10,640 nt of DNA from Cryomorphaceae bacterium (GTDB lineage: Bacteria; Bacteroidota; Bacteroidia; Flavobacteriales; Schleiferiaceae). The position numbers and the translations under genes are program-made. The notes under the pieces were generated by a model. It was not told where the DNA came from, searched no databases, and saw only the letters and a program-made list of their open reading frames with translations. This document shows, one piece after another, positions 1-7,040 of the stretch (its first letter is position 1; the number at the start of each line of letters is the position of its first letter). The stretch spans positions 1 to 10,640 of the forward strand of contig DNWN01000048.1 of NCBI GenBank assembly GCA_003507115.1. Reading direction: 5' to 3'.

Positions 1-2
1 GC

Positions 3-1358
3 GAAAAATCGGATATTGTCATTGGTCGTACGGGCGAAATGCGCGTGGTCGATTCCAAGACGGGTATTCCGATCATGACCGCCAACATTCCTTACGGTTC
101 AACCCTCCTCGTGAAGGGCGGATCCAAAGTGAAGAAAGGCGACGTGATTTGTACGTGGGACCCGTATAACGCGGTCATCATCTCGGAACACGCTGGAAAG
201 ATTGCCTACATGGATATTGTCCAAGGCGTGACCTACAAGGTCGAGATCGACGAGCAAACCGGTTTCCAAGACAAAGTCATTTCTGAAAGCCGCAGTAAGA
301 AGCTGGTTCCCATGCTTCAAGTGGTTGACAAAAAAGGCAATGAGATCAAGCACTACACCCTGCCTGTCGGCGCACACCTGATGGTGGACGAAGGCGAAGT
401 CATCAAGTCGGGCAAGGTCTTGGTCAAGATTCCACGCAAAGGCGCGAAATCTGGTGACATCACCGGAGGCCTTCCCCGTGTGACGGAATTGTTTGAAGCT
501 CGTAACCCCTCGAATCCCGCTGTTGTAGCTGAAATCGATGGTACGGTTTCCTATGGCAAGATCAAACGCGGTAACCGCGAAATCATGATTGAAAGCCGTA
601 CGGGTGAGCAGCGCAAGTACTTGATCAACTTGTCCAAGCAAATCTTGGTGCAAGAGAATGATTTTGTTCGTGCTGGATCCCCATTGAGTGACGGAGCGAT
701 TACCCCTGCCGACATCTTGGCCATTCAAGGTCCGACGGCGGTTCAGGAGTACCTCGTGAATGAGATCCAAGAAGTGTACCGTCTCCAGGGCGTGAAAATC
801 AACGACAAGCACTTCGAAGTGATTGTTCGTCAGATGATGCGCAAAGTGGAGATTGTAGACGGAGGTGACACCTCGTTCTTGGAAGGCCACCTGGAGCACA
901 CCATGGACTTCATCAAGGAAAACGACCGCATCTTCGATAAGAAGATTGTGGAGGACGCAGGCGACAGCGATACGCTCAAGCCAGGCATGATGATCTCTTC
1001 TCGCCGTTTGCGCGATGAGAACTCACTTCTGAAACGGGCTGATAAGGCCATGGTTCAGGCACGTGATGCCCAGTCGGCTACCGCGAAGCTCATCCTTCAA
1101 GGTATTACACGCGCTTCGTTGCAGACTAAGTCTTGGGTTTCTGCGGCGTCGTTCCAGGAGACCACCAAAGTATTGAACGAGGCAGCGATTGCAGCCAAAG
1201 TAGATACCTTGGATGGCTTAAAGGAAAACGTCATCGTAGGTCACCGCATCCCTGCCGGTACGGGACTTAAGCGCTACTACACTTCGGTCGTAGGCAGCAA
1301 GGACGAGTACGAGCAAATGATGGCGAGTCACACCGTGGACCTAGAATCTGCAGAATAA
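3..1358 (+). CDS. rpoC: DNA-directed RNA polymerase subunit beta' (C-terminal part, 5' truncated)
   Basis: This is the last part of the largest RNA polymerase subunit, which carries the catalytic centre of transcription. The gene enters from the left edge, and the reading frame is open from base 3, before the first internal ATG at 39, so no start is visible. The first 450 nt encode a barrel-sandwich-like segment rich in Gly/Lys turns, as expected for the non-catalytic insert of beta'. The conserved segment [16 protein letters not shown] (about 460-510) follows, then the C-terminal core with [19 protein letters not shown] (about 1120-1180) and the [10 protein letters not shown] signature (about 1240-1265). 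Both are diagnostic of beta'. The acidic C-terminus stops with TAA at 1356-1358. The catalytic NADFDGD motif lies upstream of the window. A DUF3467 gene begins 6 nt downstream, so the two are very likely cotranscribed. The identification is certain. Confidence 0.98.
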   Translation, partial: EKSDIVIGRTGEMRVVDSKTGIPIMTANIPYGSTLLVKGGSKVKKGDVICTWDPYNAVIISEHAGKIAYMDIVQGVTYKVEIDEQTGFQDKVISESRSKKLVPMLQVVDKKGNEIKHYTLPVGAHLMVDEGEVIKSGKVLVKIPRKGAKSGDITGGLPRVTELFEARNPSNPAVVAEIDGTVSYGKIKRGNREIMIESRTGEQRKYLINLSKQILVQENDFVRAGSPLSDGAITPADILAIQGPTAVQEYLVNEIQEVYRLQGVKINDKHFEVIVRQMMRKVEIVDGGDTSFLEGHLEHTMDFIKENDRIFDKKIVEDAGDSDTLKPGMMISSRRLRDENSLLKRADKAMVQARDAQSATAKLILQGITRASLQTKSWVSAASFQETTKVLNEAAIAAKVDTLDGLKENVIVGHRIPAGTGLKRYYTSVVGSKDEYEQMMASHTVDLESAE

Positions 1359-1364
1359 TAGTTA

Positions 1365-1676
1365 ATGATGAGCACGGAGCCCGAAAACCAACTGCAAATT
1401 GAGCTTTCGCCAGAAATGGCTGAGGGCATCTACAGCAACCTCGCAGTGATTAACCACTCGCCGTCGGAATTTGTCTTGGACTTCATTCAAATGATGCCTG
1501 GATTACCGAAAGCCCGGGTGAAGGCTCGTGTGATTTTAACTCCGCAACATGTGAAACGTTTGATCCGTGCGATGGAGGAAAATGTGCAGCGCTTCGAAGC
1601 GCTACATGGTCCTATCTCGGAGACAGAACAGCCGCATGTCCCCATTCAATTTGGGGGTCCAACCGGACAAGCTTAA
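1365..1676 (+). CDS. DUF3467 family protein, downstream of rpoC
   Basis: This small soluble protein of 103 residues has no signal peptide or membrane helix and a pI-neutral, Met-rich sequence. Residues 23-74 carry the recognisable DUF3467 pattern: YSNLAVINHSPSEFVLDF, then MMPGLPKARVKARVILTP, then a helix with KRLIRAMEENV. The molecular function of the family is not established. The position right behind rpoC is typical in Bacteroidota and suggests coexpression with RNA polymerase, but that alone does not prove a role in transcription. Two consecutive ATG codons (1365 and 1368) could start translation, and the first is chosen. It lies 6 nt after the rpoC stop without a Shine-Dalgarno sequence, which is normal for this phylum. 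The C-terminal 20 residues, after the helix, are polar and Gly/Pro-rich and are probably disordered. A strong terminator follows 8 nt after the stop codon. Confidence 0.9.
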   Translation: MMSTEPENQLQIELSPEMAEGIYSNLAVINHSPSEFVLDFIQMMPGLPKARVKARVILTPQHVKRLIRAMEENVQRFEALHGPISETEQPHVPIQFGGPTGQA

Positions 1677-1683
1677 AACGAAG

Positions 1684-1711
1684 AAAGCCGCCCCTTGGGG
1701 CGGCTTTTTTT
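1684..1711 (+). terminator. Rho-independent terminator of the rpoC-DUF3467 operon, probably shared with the opposing operon
   Basis: A perfect 11-bp inverted repeat pairs 1684-1694 (AAAGCCGCCCC) with 1697-1707 (GGGGCGGCTTT). It leaves a two-base loop, or a CTTG tetraloop if the last pair opens. The T-run on the plus strand extends to 1711. Read from the minus strand, the same stem ends in TTT followed by CTTCGTTTT, a weaker but usable U-rich tail. It lies 33 nt beyond the stop codon of the convergent DUF6095-like gene. It therefore most likely works in both directions between the two converging transcripts. Confidence 0.9.
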
Positions 1712-1743
1712 ATGCCCGGTGGAAAAACAAACTATAGTTCGCT

Positions 1744-1983
1744 TTATTGGTGGTCGAAAAATCCGTCCAGGACCAAGGCGATGCCGCGCACGGCAAAGGC
1801 GGCGGCTGAAAACATCATGACGACGATAAAAGCGGTCCATCCCCAGGCTCCCTCGCGCAAGGCGGGTGCACCAATCCAATAGTAAAAGGCGGGACCCGCA
1901 AAAAGAAAGGGAAACGCGATCGACAAGAAGATCATGCCTTTGACGAGTTTCTGCTTGTTGGAAGAAGGACGTTCTGCGCTCAT
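1744..1983 (-). CDS. Small two-helix membrane protein, DUF6095-like
   Basis: This 79-residue membrane protein has a short polar, basic N-terminus and two predicted transmembrane helices. The first (about residues 16-36) contains FPFLFAGPAFYYW and the second is at about 48-68. A short charged tail ending in DGFFDHQ follows. The pattern KxLxKG-hydrophobic-GPxxYY matches the flavobacterial DUF6095 family as I remember it; the function of that family is unknown. The start at 1983 is chosen over an in-frame ATG at 2019. It gives the usual family length and an ATGA overlap with the stop codon of the aminotransferase, which is classic translational coupling. The upstream extension is polar and lies inside the aminotransferase gene. 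The pairing suggests coexpression, not necessarily a shared biochemical role. Confidence 0.78.
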   Translation of the reverse strand: MSAERPSSNKQKLVKGMIFLSIAFPFLFAGPAFYYWIGAPALREGAWGWTAFIVVMMFSAAAFAVRGIALVLDGFFDHQ

Positions 1984-3167
1984 AGGTGTGAAGGTATGGC
2001 TTGGCGAATAGCGCGGCAAGCTTGGAGAAGTTCATCTTCAGAAATAGAGAGGGGCGGGGCCAAACGGAGGGCTTGATTTTCGAATAGGAACCAATCTGTG
2101 AGTAGTCCCTGTTGAATGAGTTCTTGCTGCACTGCGAGGACCCGGTCAAAATCTCCAAGGGGAAGAGCGAGAAGCAGCCCTTGGCCTGAAAGGCTACCCG
2201 TTACACTGAGGTGCGAGAGTTCGCGGCGCAGGAGGGATTCCTTCGCGGCCACTTCCTCGATCCACCCTTCCCGTTGCAACACGTGAAAGGCCGCCCATCC
2301 CGCCGCACAACTAACCGGATGCCCCCCAAAGGTGGTGAGGTGCCCGAGCATGGGATTTTGGGCGAGGCTCTGCATTTTTTCGCCGGAAGCAATAAAGGCC
2401 CCTAAGGGCATTCCACCACCTAGTGCTTTGCCTAGGCAAAGGATGTCCGGAGTGATTCCCACCCCTTGGTGTGCAAAGAGATGTCCGGACCGACCGAATC
2501 CCGTTTGAATTTCATCCACAATGAGCAGGGCGCCCATGGCGCGACAACGGTCTTGGAGGGCGGACAGATAGGCGGGAGGAACTGGCTTGTATCCCGATTC
2601 GGCCTGAATGATTTCGACCACGACCGCGGCCGTGCGTGGGGTGATGCGTTCTAAGGCGGAGGCATCTGCCCACGGCAGGATGCGGTGGTCAGGAAGCAAG
2701 GGTCGATAGGCCCGTTTGAAGGTTTCGTCGCCCATGGCCGAGAGTGCGCCTTGGGTTGAGCCGTGGTAGCTGCCTTGAAATGAACAGATTTCGGTACGTC
2801 CGGTCCAGCGCTTGGCCAATTTGAAGGCGCCCTCGATGGCCTCCGCCCCGGAATTTCCCCAATACACGCAATCCAATGAAGGGTCTAGGGTGGCACAGAG
2901 GGCCTGGGCATAGCCGACTTGAGGCTGTTGGATGTACTCCCCATAGACCATCAGGTGCATGTAGTCCGCAGCTTGTTTTTGGACGGCAGCGACGACCTCG
3001 GGATGGCTATGGCCAATGTTGGAAACGCCAATGCCCGAAATGAAATCCATGTAGGCGTGGCCTTCCGCATCGTACAGAAATACCCCTTCCGCCCGGCTAA
3101 AAGCCAAAGCCAAGGGGGATTCCGTCGTGGGGGCGATGTGACGCAAAAAAAGTTGCCGGAGGTCCAT
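1980..3167 (-). CDS. Class III PLP-dependent aminotransferase
   Basis: This 395-residue cytoplasmic enzyme has a full-length fold type I class III aminotransferase architecture (the acetylornithine/ornithine/4-aminobutyrate aminotransferase group). Visible landmarks are GNSGAEA (104-110, PLP phosphate binding) and the YHGST segment (134-138). IVDEIQTGFGR (216-226) follows, with Asp218 placed to contact the PLP ring nitrogen. Next comes CLGKALGGGMPLGAF (244-258), with Lys247 as the expected Schiff-base lysine, and TTFGGHPVSCAAG (278-290) from the neighbouring active site. All key residues are present, so it should be active. The amino donor and acceptor cannot be read from sequence. It is not in an arginine or lysine biosynthesis cluster, so I give no gene symbol. 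The N-terminus MDLRQLFLRHIAPTT is typical of the Bacteroidota members, which supports the start at 3167. Its last codon overlaps the DUF6095-like gene. Confidence 0.93.
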   Translation of the reverse strand: MDLRQLFLRHIAPTTESPLALAFSRAEGVFLYDAEGHAYMDFISGIGVSNIGHSHPEVVAAVQKQAADYMHLMVYGEYIQQPQVGYAQALCATLDPSLDCVYWGNSGAEAIEGAFKLAKRWTGRTEICSFQGSYHGSTQGALSAMGDETFKRAYRPLLPDHRILPWADASALERITPRTAAVVVEIIQAESGYKPVPPAYLSALQDRCRAMGALLIVDEIQTGFGRSGHLFAHQGVGITPDILCLGKALGGGMPLGAFIASGEKMQSLAQNPMLGHLTTFGGHPVSCAAGWAAFHVLQREGWIEEVAAKESLLRRELSHLSVTGSLSGQGLLLALPLGDFDRVLAVQQELIQQGLLTDWFLFENQALRLAPPLSISEDELLQACRAIRQAIPSHL

Positions 3168-3171
3168 GGGC

Positions 3172-3179
3172 CAAAGGTA
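3172..3179 (-). promoter_or_regulatory. -7 promoter box upstream of the aminotransferase gene
   Basis: The minus strand reads TACCTTTG here, an exact match to the Bacteroidota -7 consensus TAnnTTTG. It is the same octamer as the one in front of ychF. Only four bases separate it from the ATG at 3167. With usual spacing, the transcript would begin at or within a base or two of the start codon, giving a leaderless or near-leaderless mRNA. No clear -33 TTTG element is seen. The box directly abuts the terminator of the upstream operon. A chance match in a short gap is possible. Confidence 0.5.
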
Positions 3180-3183
3180 GGAA

Positions 3184-3211
3184 AGCCCCGAGGGTTTGCA
3201 CCGACGGGGCT
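3184..3211 (-). terminator. Probable terminator of the sigma/sensor operon
   Basis: A 7-bp stem pairs AGCCCCG at 3184-3190 with CGGGGCT at 3205-3211, around a 14-nt loop that can add a short inner GG/CC pairing. On the minus strand the stem is followed by a short TTTC before the next promoter box. It lies 23 nt past the stop of the Spy-like gene. The weak U-tract makes it a less efficient terminator than the one at 1684. Some read-through into the aminotransferase gene is therefore conceivable. Confidence 0.6.
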
Positions 3212-3234
3212 ATGGAAAAGGGGATCCCTCGTGG

Positions 3235-3753
3235 TTAGAATCCGCGCTGCGGACCCGGCCCGCCTGGACGGCGTCCACCCGAGCCCGGAGGAGGGCCTCC
3301 AGGGCCGCCCGGACGCCCGCCTCCGGAACGTCCCTCGCGAAGTCGCTCGTTCAAGCGTCGCTGAAATTCGCGCTCTGCGCGGTAGTAGGCCAGCACCTTG
3401 TGGGCGGGGAGGATTTCCAAGAATTTCTTTTGATATTTTTTCCGGATGGCTTCCCGCTTTTCGGCGGTGGCTTCTATGGATTTGAGCACCTTCAGGGCTT
3501 CTGCATCGTCCGTGATGGCTTCCCGGCGATCGCGGTCCATGGGGTCATTTTCGACGCTGCGCAATTCGGCATGGAAGGCCTCGTAGACCGGCCAAAAAAC
3601 TTTCGCTTCGTCTGGGCTGAGTTTGACTTCACGGGTGATGAATCCCACTTTGGCGGCTTCGACGCGTTCGCGGACATCCGTGGGAGGACCTTGGGCGATG
3701 GCGGGCAGGGTGCTCCATAGCGTCAGGAGGGAGAAGAGGACAATTTTGGGCAT
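3235..3753 (-). CDS. Exported Spy/CnrX-like periplasmic protein (ECF sigma sensor family)
   Basis: This 172-residue protein starts with a signal peptide (hydrophobic stretch at about 4-16, likely cut after AIA at 18-20). Residues 26-130 form a charged helical domain. It begins with VEAAKVGFITREVKLSPDEA (31-50), followed by KVFWPVYEAF, and is rich in Arg/Lys/Glu helices up to about 140. This layout matches the Bacteroidota proteins often labelled 'sensor of ECF-type sigma factor', which resemble the Spy/CnrX helical hairpin of the periplasm. Residues 141-172 are a Gly/Pro/Arg low-complexity tail with no acidic residues, probably disordered. The gene starts 3 nt after the stop of the putative anti-sigma gene and is the last gene of the operon. 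The expected role is to sense an envelope signal (misfolded protein, metal or another ligand) and control the sigma factor through the membrane protein. The ligand is unknown. Confidence 0.78.
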   Translation of the reverse strand: MPKIVLFSLLTLWSTLPAIAQGPPTDVRERVEAAKVGFITREVKLSPDEAKVFWPVYEAFHAELRSVENDPMDRDRREAITDDAEALKVLKSIEATAEKREAIRKKYQKKFLEILPAHKVLAYYRAEREFQRRLNERLREGRSGGGRPGGPGGPPPGSGGRRPGGPGPQRGF

Positions 3754-3756
3754 CGG

Positions 3757-4095
3757 TTAGTAGGTTAGGTCGGCTAAAATTTGAGTGAGTTCTGATTCAT
3801 CGAGCAAGGCGGCGGCTTCATCCACGCTGAGTTCCAGTTCCCCTGCCTGGAAGACCTCCCAAGCCAGGTCATCGGTGACCCACACGTCGGACTCGGTACC
3901 CGGTCGATCAGTAAACAGGAAGATCCCCATGGCCCAAAGCGCGGCCACCGAAGCGGCCCACCAAGAGAGGGTTCGAATCCGGCGACGTGAAGAAGGAACG
4001 GCGGTTCGTTGGGAAATATCCATCGCAGCCATCATGTGGGCCACCAAATCCTGGTGGGCCTCGGGAGGGACATGTATGCCGTCGTACTTGCTCAT
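3757..4095 (-). CDS. Single-pass membrane protein, putative anti-sigma factor
   Basis: This is a 112-residue protein with a cytoplasmic-side N-terminus of about 40 residues that ends in the basic cluster SSRRRIR. One transmembrane helix follows (about 43-61, TLSWWAASVAALWAMGIF), then an acidic periplasmic tail with a helical stretch from DDLAWEVFQAGELELSVDEA. It has no cysteine and so no HxxxCxxC zinc-binding anti-sigma motif. The assignment rests on topology and on its place between a sigma gene and a periplasmic sensor gene, like CnrY in the CnrYXH system. The start is uncertain. ATG at 4095 gives TAAGATG, one base after the sigma stop; ATG at 4104 gives three more residues and overlaps the sigma gene by 8 nt. 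Both imply translational coupling. I do not recognise a named domain. Confidence 0.68.
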   Translation of the reverse strand: MSKYDGIHVPPEAHQDLVAHMMAAMDISQRTAVPSSRRRIRTLSWWAASVAALWAMGIFLFTDRPGTESDVWVTDDLAWEVFQAGELELSVDEAAALLDESELTQILADLTY

Positions 4096-4096
4096 C

Positions 4097-4657
4097 TTAT
4101 TCATTGGATTCAAAGTCATAATCAGGGTTTAATTCGCGCATTTCCCTTTTAATACGCTCTACGGCATGGTGGTAATTGGCTTTGAGCCCGCCGACACTGG
4201 TACCGAGGATTTCGGAGATGTCGGAATAGGGCTTGGCGTCAAAATAGCGCAACTGAAAGGTGAGGCGCTGACGTTCGGGCAGGTTGGCCAAGGCGCGGTA
4301 GAGGTCCGCCAGTAGACGGTCCGCCTCAAAGTATGGGCTATCAGGTACCCCGATGTCCACTCCATCGAGGCTGCGGTGGAAGTTTTTGGACTTTCGCAAG
4401 GTTCCGAGTGCTTCATTCACCACGATGCGGTAGGCCCAGGTACTAAACTTGCTGTCCCCTTTAAATTTTGGGAGGGCGCGCCACATTTTCACGGAGGCTT
4501 CTTGGACGACATCTTGAGCGGTGGCATGGTCCAGGACAATGCGCAGGGCCGTCCGATAAAAGTCCGAAGCGTAGCACTGGGCCATCAACGAAAAAGCCTG
4601 ATCGTAGGCATGCGACGACCAGGCTTCGTGGATGGATTCTTCCGTGGCCTTGGACAT
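4097..4657 (-). CDS. ECF-type RNA polymerase sigma factor (sigma-70 family)
   Basis: This 186-residue extracytoplasmic-function sigma factor directs RNA polymerase to a small regulon. Region 2 spans about 28-90 and includes the core-binding stretch TAQDVVQEASVKMWRALPKF (46-65) and the -10-recognising helix with STWAYRIVVNEAL (72-84). A linker of about 25 residues follows. Region 4 (about 115-175) has the ECF pattern NLPERQRLTFQLRYFD, then a helix-turn-helix around YSDISEILGTSVGGLKANYH (144-163). There are no regions 1 or 3, as expected for the ECF type. The start at 4657 (MSKATEES) is preferred to an in-frame ATG at 4735, which would lie inside the transketolase gene and add an unrelated extension. 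It follows the transketolase C subunit by 31 nt with no visible -7 box, so transcription from the upstream operon is likely. Autoregulation cannot be judged. Confidence 0.93.
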   Translation of the reverse strand: MSKATEESIHEAWSSHAYDQAFSLMAQCYASDFYRTALRIVLDHATAQDVVQEASVKMWRALPKFKGDSKFSTWAYRIVVNEALGTLRKSKNFHRSLDGVDIGVPDSPYFEADRLLADLYRALANLPERQRLTFQLRYFDAKPYSDISEILGTSVGGLKANYHHAVERIKREMRELNPDYDFESNE

Positions 4658-4688
4658 AGTGATAAGATGCCGCGCCGCGGAGAAAGGT

Positions 4689-5639
4689 TTAACGTGTGAG
4701 CACCCGTTTGACTGCGGCCACAATGTTGGCAGCATCCAACCCGTACTTGGTCAAAAGCTGCGCCGGGGTGCCACTTTCGCCGAAGGAATCGTTCACTGCG
4801 ACCATTTCCATGGGGGTAGGTCGGTGCATGGCCAAGGCCTGAGCGATGGAGTCGCCCAGTCCGCCGTTTCGTTGGTGCTCTTCCGCCGTGACCACTCGGC
4901 CCGTCTTGTGGACGGAGGCCAATAAGGTCTCCAAATCCAAGGGCTTGATGGTGGAAAAATTAATGACTTCCGCATGAATGCCTTGGCTCTCCAATGCATT
5001 AGCCGCTTCCAGGGCCTCCCATACAAGGTGCCCGTTCGCACAAATCGTCACATCGCCACCGCGGGTCAGGACATCGGCTTGACCGATCACATAGGGCTTG
5101 TCGGCAGGGGTGAAGTTGGCCACTTTGGGGCGGCCAAATCGCAAGTACACCGGGCCATCGTGTTTGGCAATCGTGATGGTCGCGGCCTTGGTTTGATTGT
5201 AATCACAGGGGGAGATGACCGTCATGCCGGGGAGCATCTTCATGAGGCCGATGTCTTCTAAGATTTGGTGCGTGGCACCGTCCTCTCCTAAAGTTAGGCC
5301 TGCATGGGAGGCGCAAATCTTCACATTCTTCCCTGAATAGGCCACGCTTTGACGGATTTGGTCATAGACACGGCCTGTGGAGAAGTTGGCAAAGGTGCCT
5401 GTAAAGGGAATCCTTCCTCCGATGGTCAATCCGGCAGCCATACCTATCATATGGGCTTCCGCGATACCCGTTTGGAAGAATCGTTCGGGAAATTCAGCGG
5501 CGAAAGCATCCATTTTTAAGGAGCCAGTTAAGTCCGCGCACAAGGCTACGACCTGGGGATTGGTGCGGCCAAGTTCGAGTAGGCCTGCGCCAAATCCGGA
5601 ACGAGTGTCTTTGCTGCCTGAGTCTGAATAGGGGTGCAT
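4689..5639 (-). CDS. Transketolase, C-terminal subunit (pyrimidine-binding and C-terminal domains)
   Basis: This 316-residue protein is the second half of a split transketolase. It transfers two-carbon ketol units between sugar phosphates in the non-oxidative pentose phosphate pathway. The pyrimidine-binding domain runs from about 10 to 175. It contains QTGIAEAHMIGMAAGLTIGG (56-75), where Glu61 is the expected catalytic glutamate that activates the thiamine ring, and SHAGLTLGEDGATHQ (111-125), typical of the family. The C-terminal regulatory/nucleotide domain (about 185-316) includes VVTAEEHQRNGGLGDSIAQA. It needs the N-terminal subunit, encoded two genes upstream, for the diphosphate-binding half of the active site. 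Its start codon is 9 nt after the stop of the VWA gene. 1-Deoxyxylulose-5-phosphate synthase is excluded, because that enzyme is a single longer chain. The split form is common in Bacteroidota. Confidence 0.93.
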   Translation of the reverse strand: MHPYSDSGSKDTRSGFGAGLLELGRTNPQVVALCADLTGSLKMDAFAAEFPERFFQTGIAEAHMIGMAAGLTIGGRIPFTGTFANFSTGRVYDQIRQSVAYSGKNVKICASHAGLTLGEDGATHQILEDIGLMKMLPGMTVISPCDYNQTKAATITIAKHDGPVYLRFGRPKVANFTPADKPYVIGQADVLTRGGDVTICANGHLVWEALEAANALESQGIHAEVINFSTIKPLDLETLLASVHKTGRVVTAEEHQRNGGLGDSIAQALAMHRPTPMEMVAVNDSFGESGTPAQLLTKYGLDAANIVAAVKRVLTR

Positions 5640-5648
5640 AAGAGAGAA

Positions 5649-7040
5649 TTAAAGGATTCGAACCAAGGTGGAACTCCCTGGCGAAACGATGAAGGTCTGA
5701 GTTTTAGAATAGGTGGTTTGTTGTGCTGCTCTCGGGCGGTAAATGACTTTATAGGTGCCTGGCTGCAACGAAAATTGTTGGCGTGTTTGAAGCTCGTCCA
5801 AGGGGGTGACCCATTCCCAGTCCGAGCCATCTATCGCAAAGATGGCACCGAAGCCGGGCGACTTCAGTTGAATGGTGACTTCGCCTGCGGGCGGAATGGT
5901 AATTTCTTGCGTCGTTCCGGGCTTCAGGGTGATCCGCTGCCGTATGCGGGGGAGCGTGAGAATGTCCAAGTCATACGTGTCGACGATATACGTGACGGTG
6001 CTATTAAAAGTTTGGACATGGAGAATATCGACGGCGTCCACGTGACGGAGTACGGCGACCGGCGGAGTTTGAGATAATTTGAGGCCAGGCATGGTCAACT
6101 TGAGTCCACCCTGAACGACATCTGCCGCTAAGTGGTTGTGCTTTCCCGCATACATGGGAGTTTCATGAATCGGGCGTGGGGGAATGGAGTAGACCGTGCC
6201 CTCATAGGTTACAATGGGGTCGACGAGTAGCGTATCCGGCTGATTGTGGTAGTTCATGGTGTGAATGATACTGCGGTCCACCAAGTGACTCGTCGCATTG
6301 CGCAGTAGGATGGGTAAATTGGTGCCCGAATTCTTCCCAAACTGATCCACCAAGTTGATTTGGCCTGTGGTGTTGTCCAAGGCTTGGGTAACGATGACGC
6401 CTAGGGCCTTTTTGAAGGTGTTTTCGTCGCTAGCATCATAGTAGGTGCCTACGCAATCAAAGGCCTTGATGAGGTCTTTGTCGAGCCCGACGCCAATGAC
6501 GAAGGGTTTCAGGACGCGCCCTTTCTTCTGAAGAATCGCAGAGGCCTCGCAGGGATCCTCATCACACGCTTCGACTCCGTCGGTGATCAAAATAATAATA
6601 TCTCGGCAGTGCCCCGTAGGACAGTCTTTGGGAAAATCATTGTCGGCCCGCAGGATAGAACGAGCGATGGGCGTGGTCCCCATGGGGCGGAGCCCCCGAA
6701 TAACTTGCTTAATACGGCCCAAGTTGTTATCGGCAAAGCCTACTTCCAGCTTCGTGTCATTGCAGTCCTGCGGGGGAACGGGCTTTTGGTGGCCATAGAC
6801 CCGCAGGGCGAGCTGAAATTGGGGATTGGGCACTTGGGATAAGCTATCCAGCATACTGGACATCAGCCGTTGGGCAATCTCCATTTTGGTTCCTTCGTCC
6901 CAACGTCCATACATGGAGTTGGAGGCATCTAAAACAAAGAGGATTCGGCTGGTGGAAACTTCCGCTTGCGTCGCGTCCACTTGAGCGGTTAGCCCGAGAG
7001 GAAAAAGGAGCGCCCAAAAGGCGTGTTTCCAACGATGCAT
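5649..7040 (-). CDS. Secreted VWA (MIDAS) domain protein lying between the two transketolase halves
   Basis: This 463-residue exported protein has an N-terminal signal peptide (basic MHRWKH, hydrophobic core AFWALLFPLGL, cut near residue 20). The VWA domain spans about 31-220, with a complete metal-ion-dependent adhesion site: DASNS (38-42), Thr in MGTTPIA (120-126) and LITDG (151-155). All six cysteines (93, 140, 145, 159, 164, 196) lie in this domain and none elsewhere. That fits up to three disulfides outside the cytoplasm. Residues 225-463 are beta-rich and look like two or three beta-sandwich modules, ending in a PGTYKVIYR-type segment. No membrane anchor is seen. The start at 7040 is chosen because it gives a signal peptide and a TAATG junction with the transketolase N subunit. 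An in-frame ATG at 7124 would remove the exposed signal. The ligand is unknown; adhesion or protein assembly in the envelope is inferred from the family. Confidence 0.9.
   Translation of the reverse strand: MHRWKHAFWALLFPLGLTAQVDATQAEVSTSRILFVLDASNSMYGRWDEGTKMEIAQRLMSSMLDSLSQVPNPQFQLALRVYGHQKPVPPQDCNDTKLEVGFADNNLGRIKQVIRGLRPMGTTPIARSILRADNDFPKDCPTGHCRDIIILITDGVEACDEDPCEASAILQKKGRVLKPFVIGVGLDKDLIKAFDCVGTYYDASDENTFKKALGVIVTQALDNTTGQINLVDQFGKNSGTNLPILLRNATSHLVDRSIIHTMNYHNQPDTLLVDPIVTYEGTVYSIPPRPIHETPMYAGKHNHLAADVVQGGLKLTMPGLKLSQTPPVAVLRHVDAVDILHVQTFNSTVTYIVDTYDLDILTLPRIRQRITLKPGTTQEITIPPAGEVTIQLKSPGFGAIFAIDGSDWEWVTPLDELQTRQQFSLQPGTYKVIYRPRAAQQTTYSKTQTFIVSPGSSTLVRIL

Noticed and set aside
99..899. 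Long open frame of 266 codons on the minus strand inside rpoC
   Set aside because: It is antisense to the conserved rpoC core, its translation has no recognisable domain, and the codon pattern is that of a reverse-complement shadow.
3196..3720. Plus-strand open frames opposite the Spy-like gene
   Set aside because: The minus-strand frame has a signal peptide, a recognisable family and tight operon junctions. The plus-strand frames have none of these.
4670..4680. Small CCGC/GCGG hairpin in the gap between transketolase C and the sigma gene
   Set aside because: It is a 4-bp stem without a U-tract on the minus strand, so it supports neither a terminator nor an attenuator.
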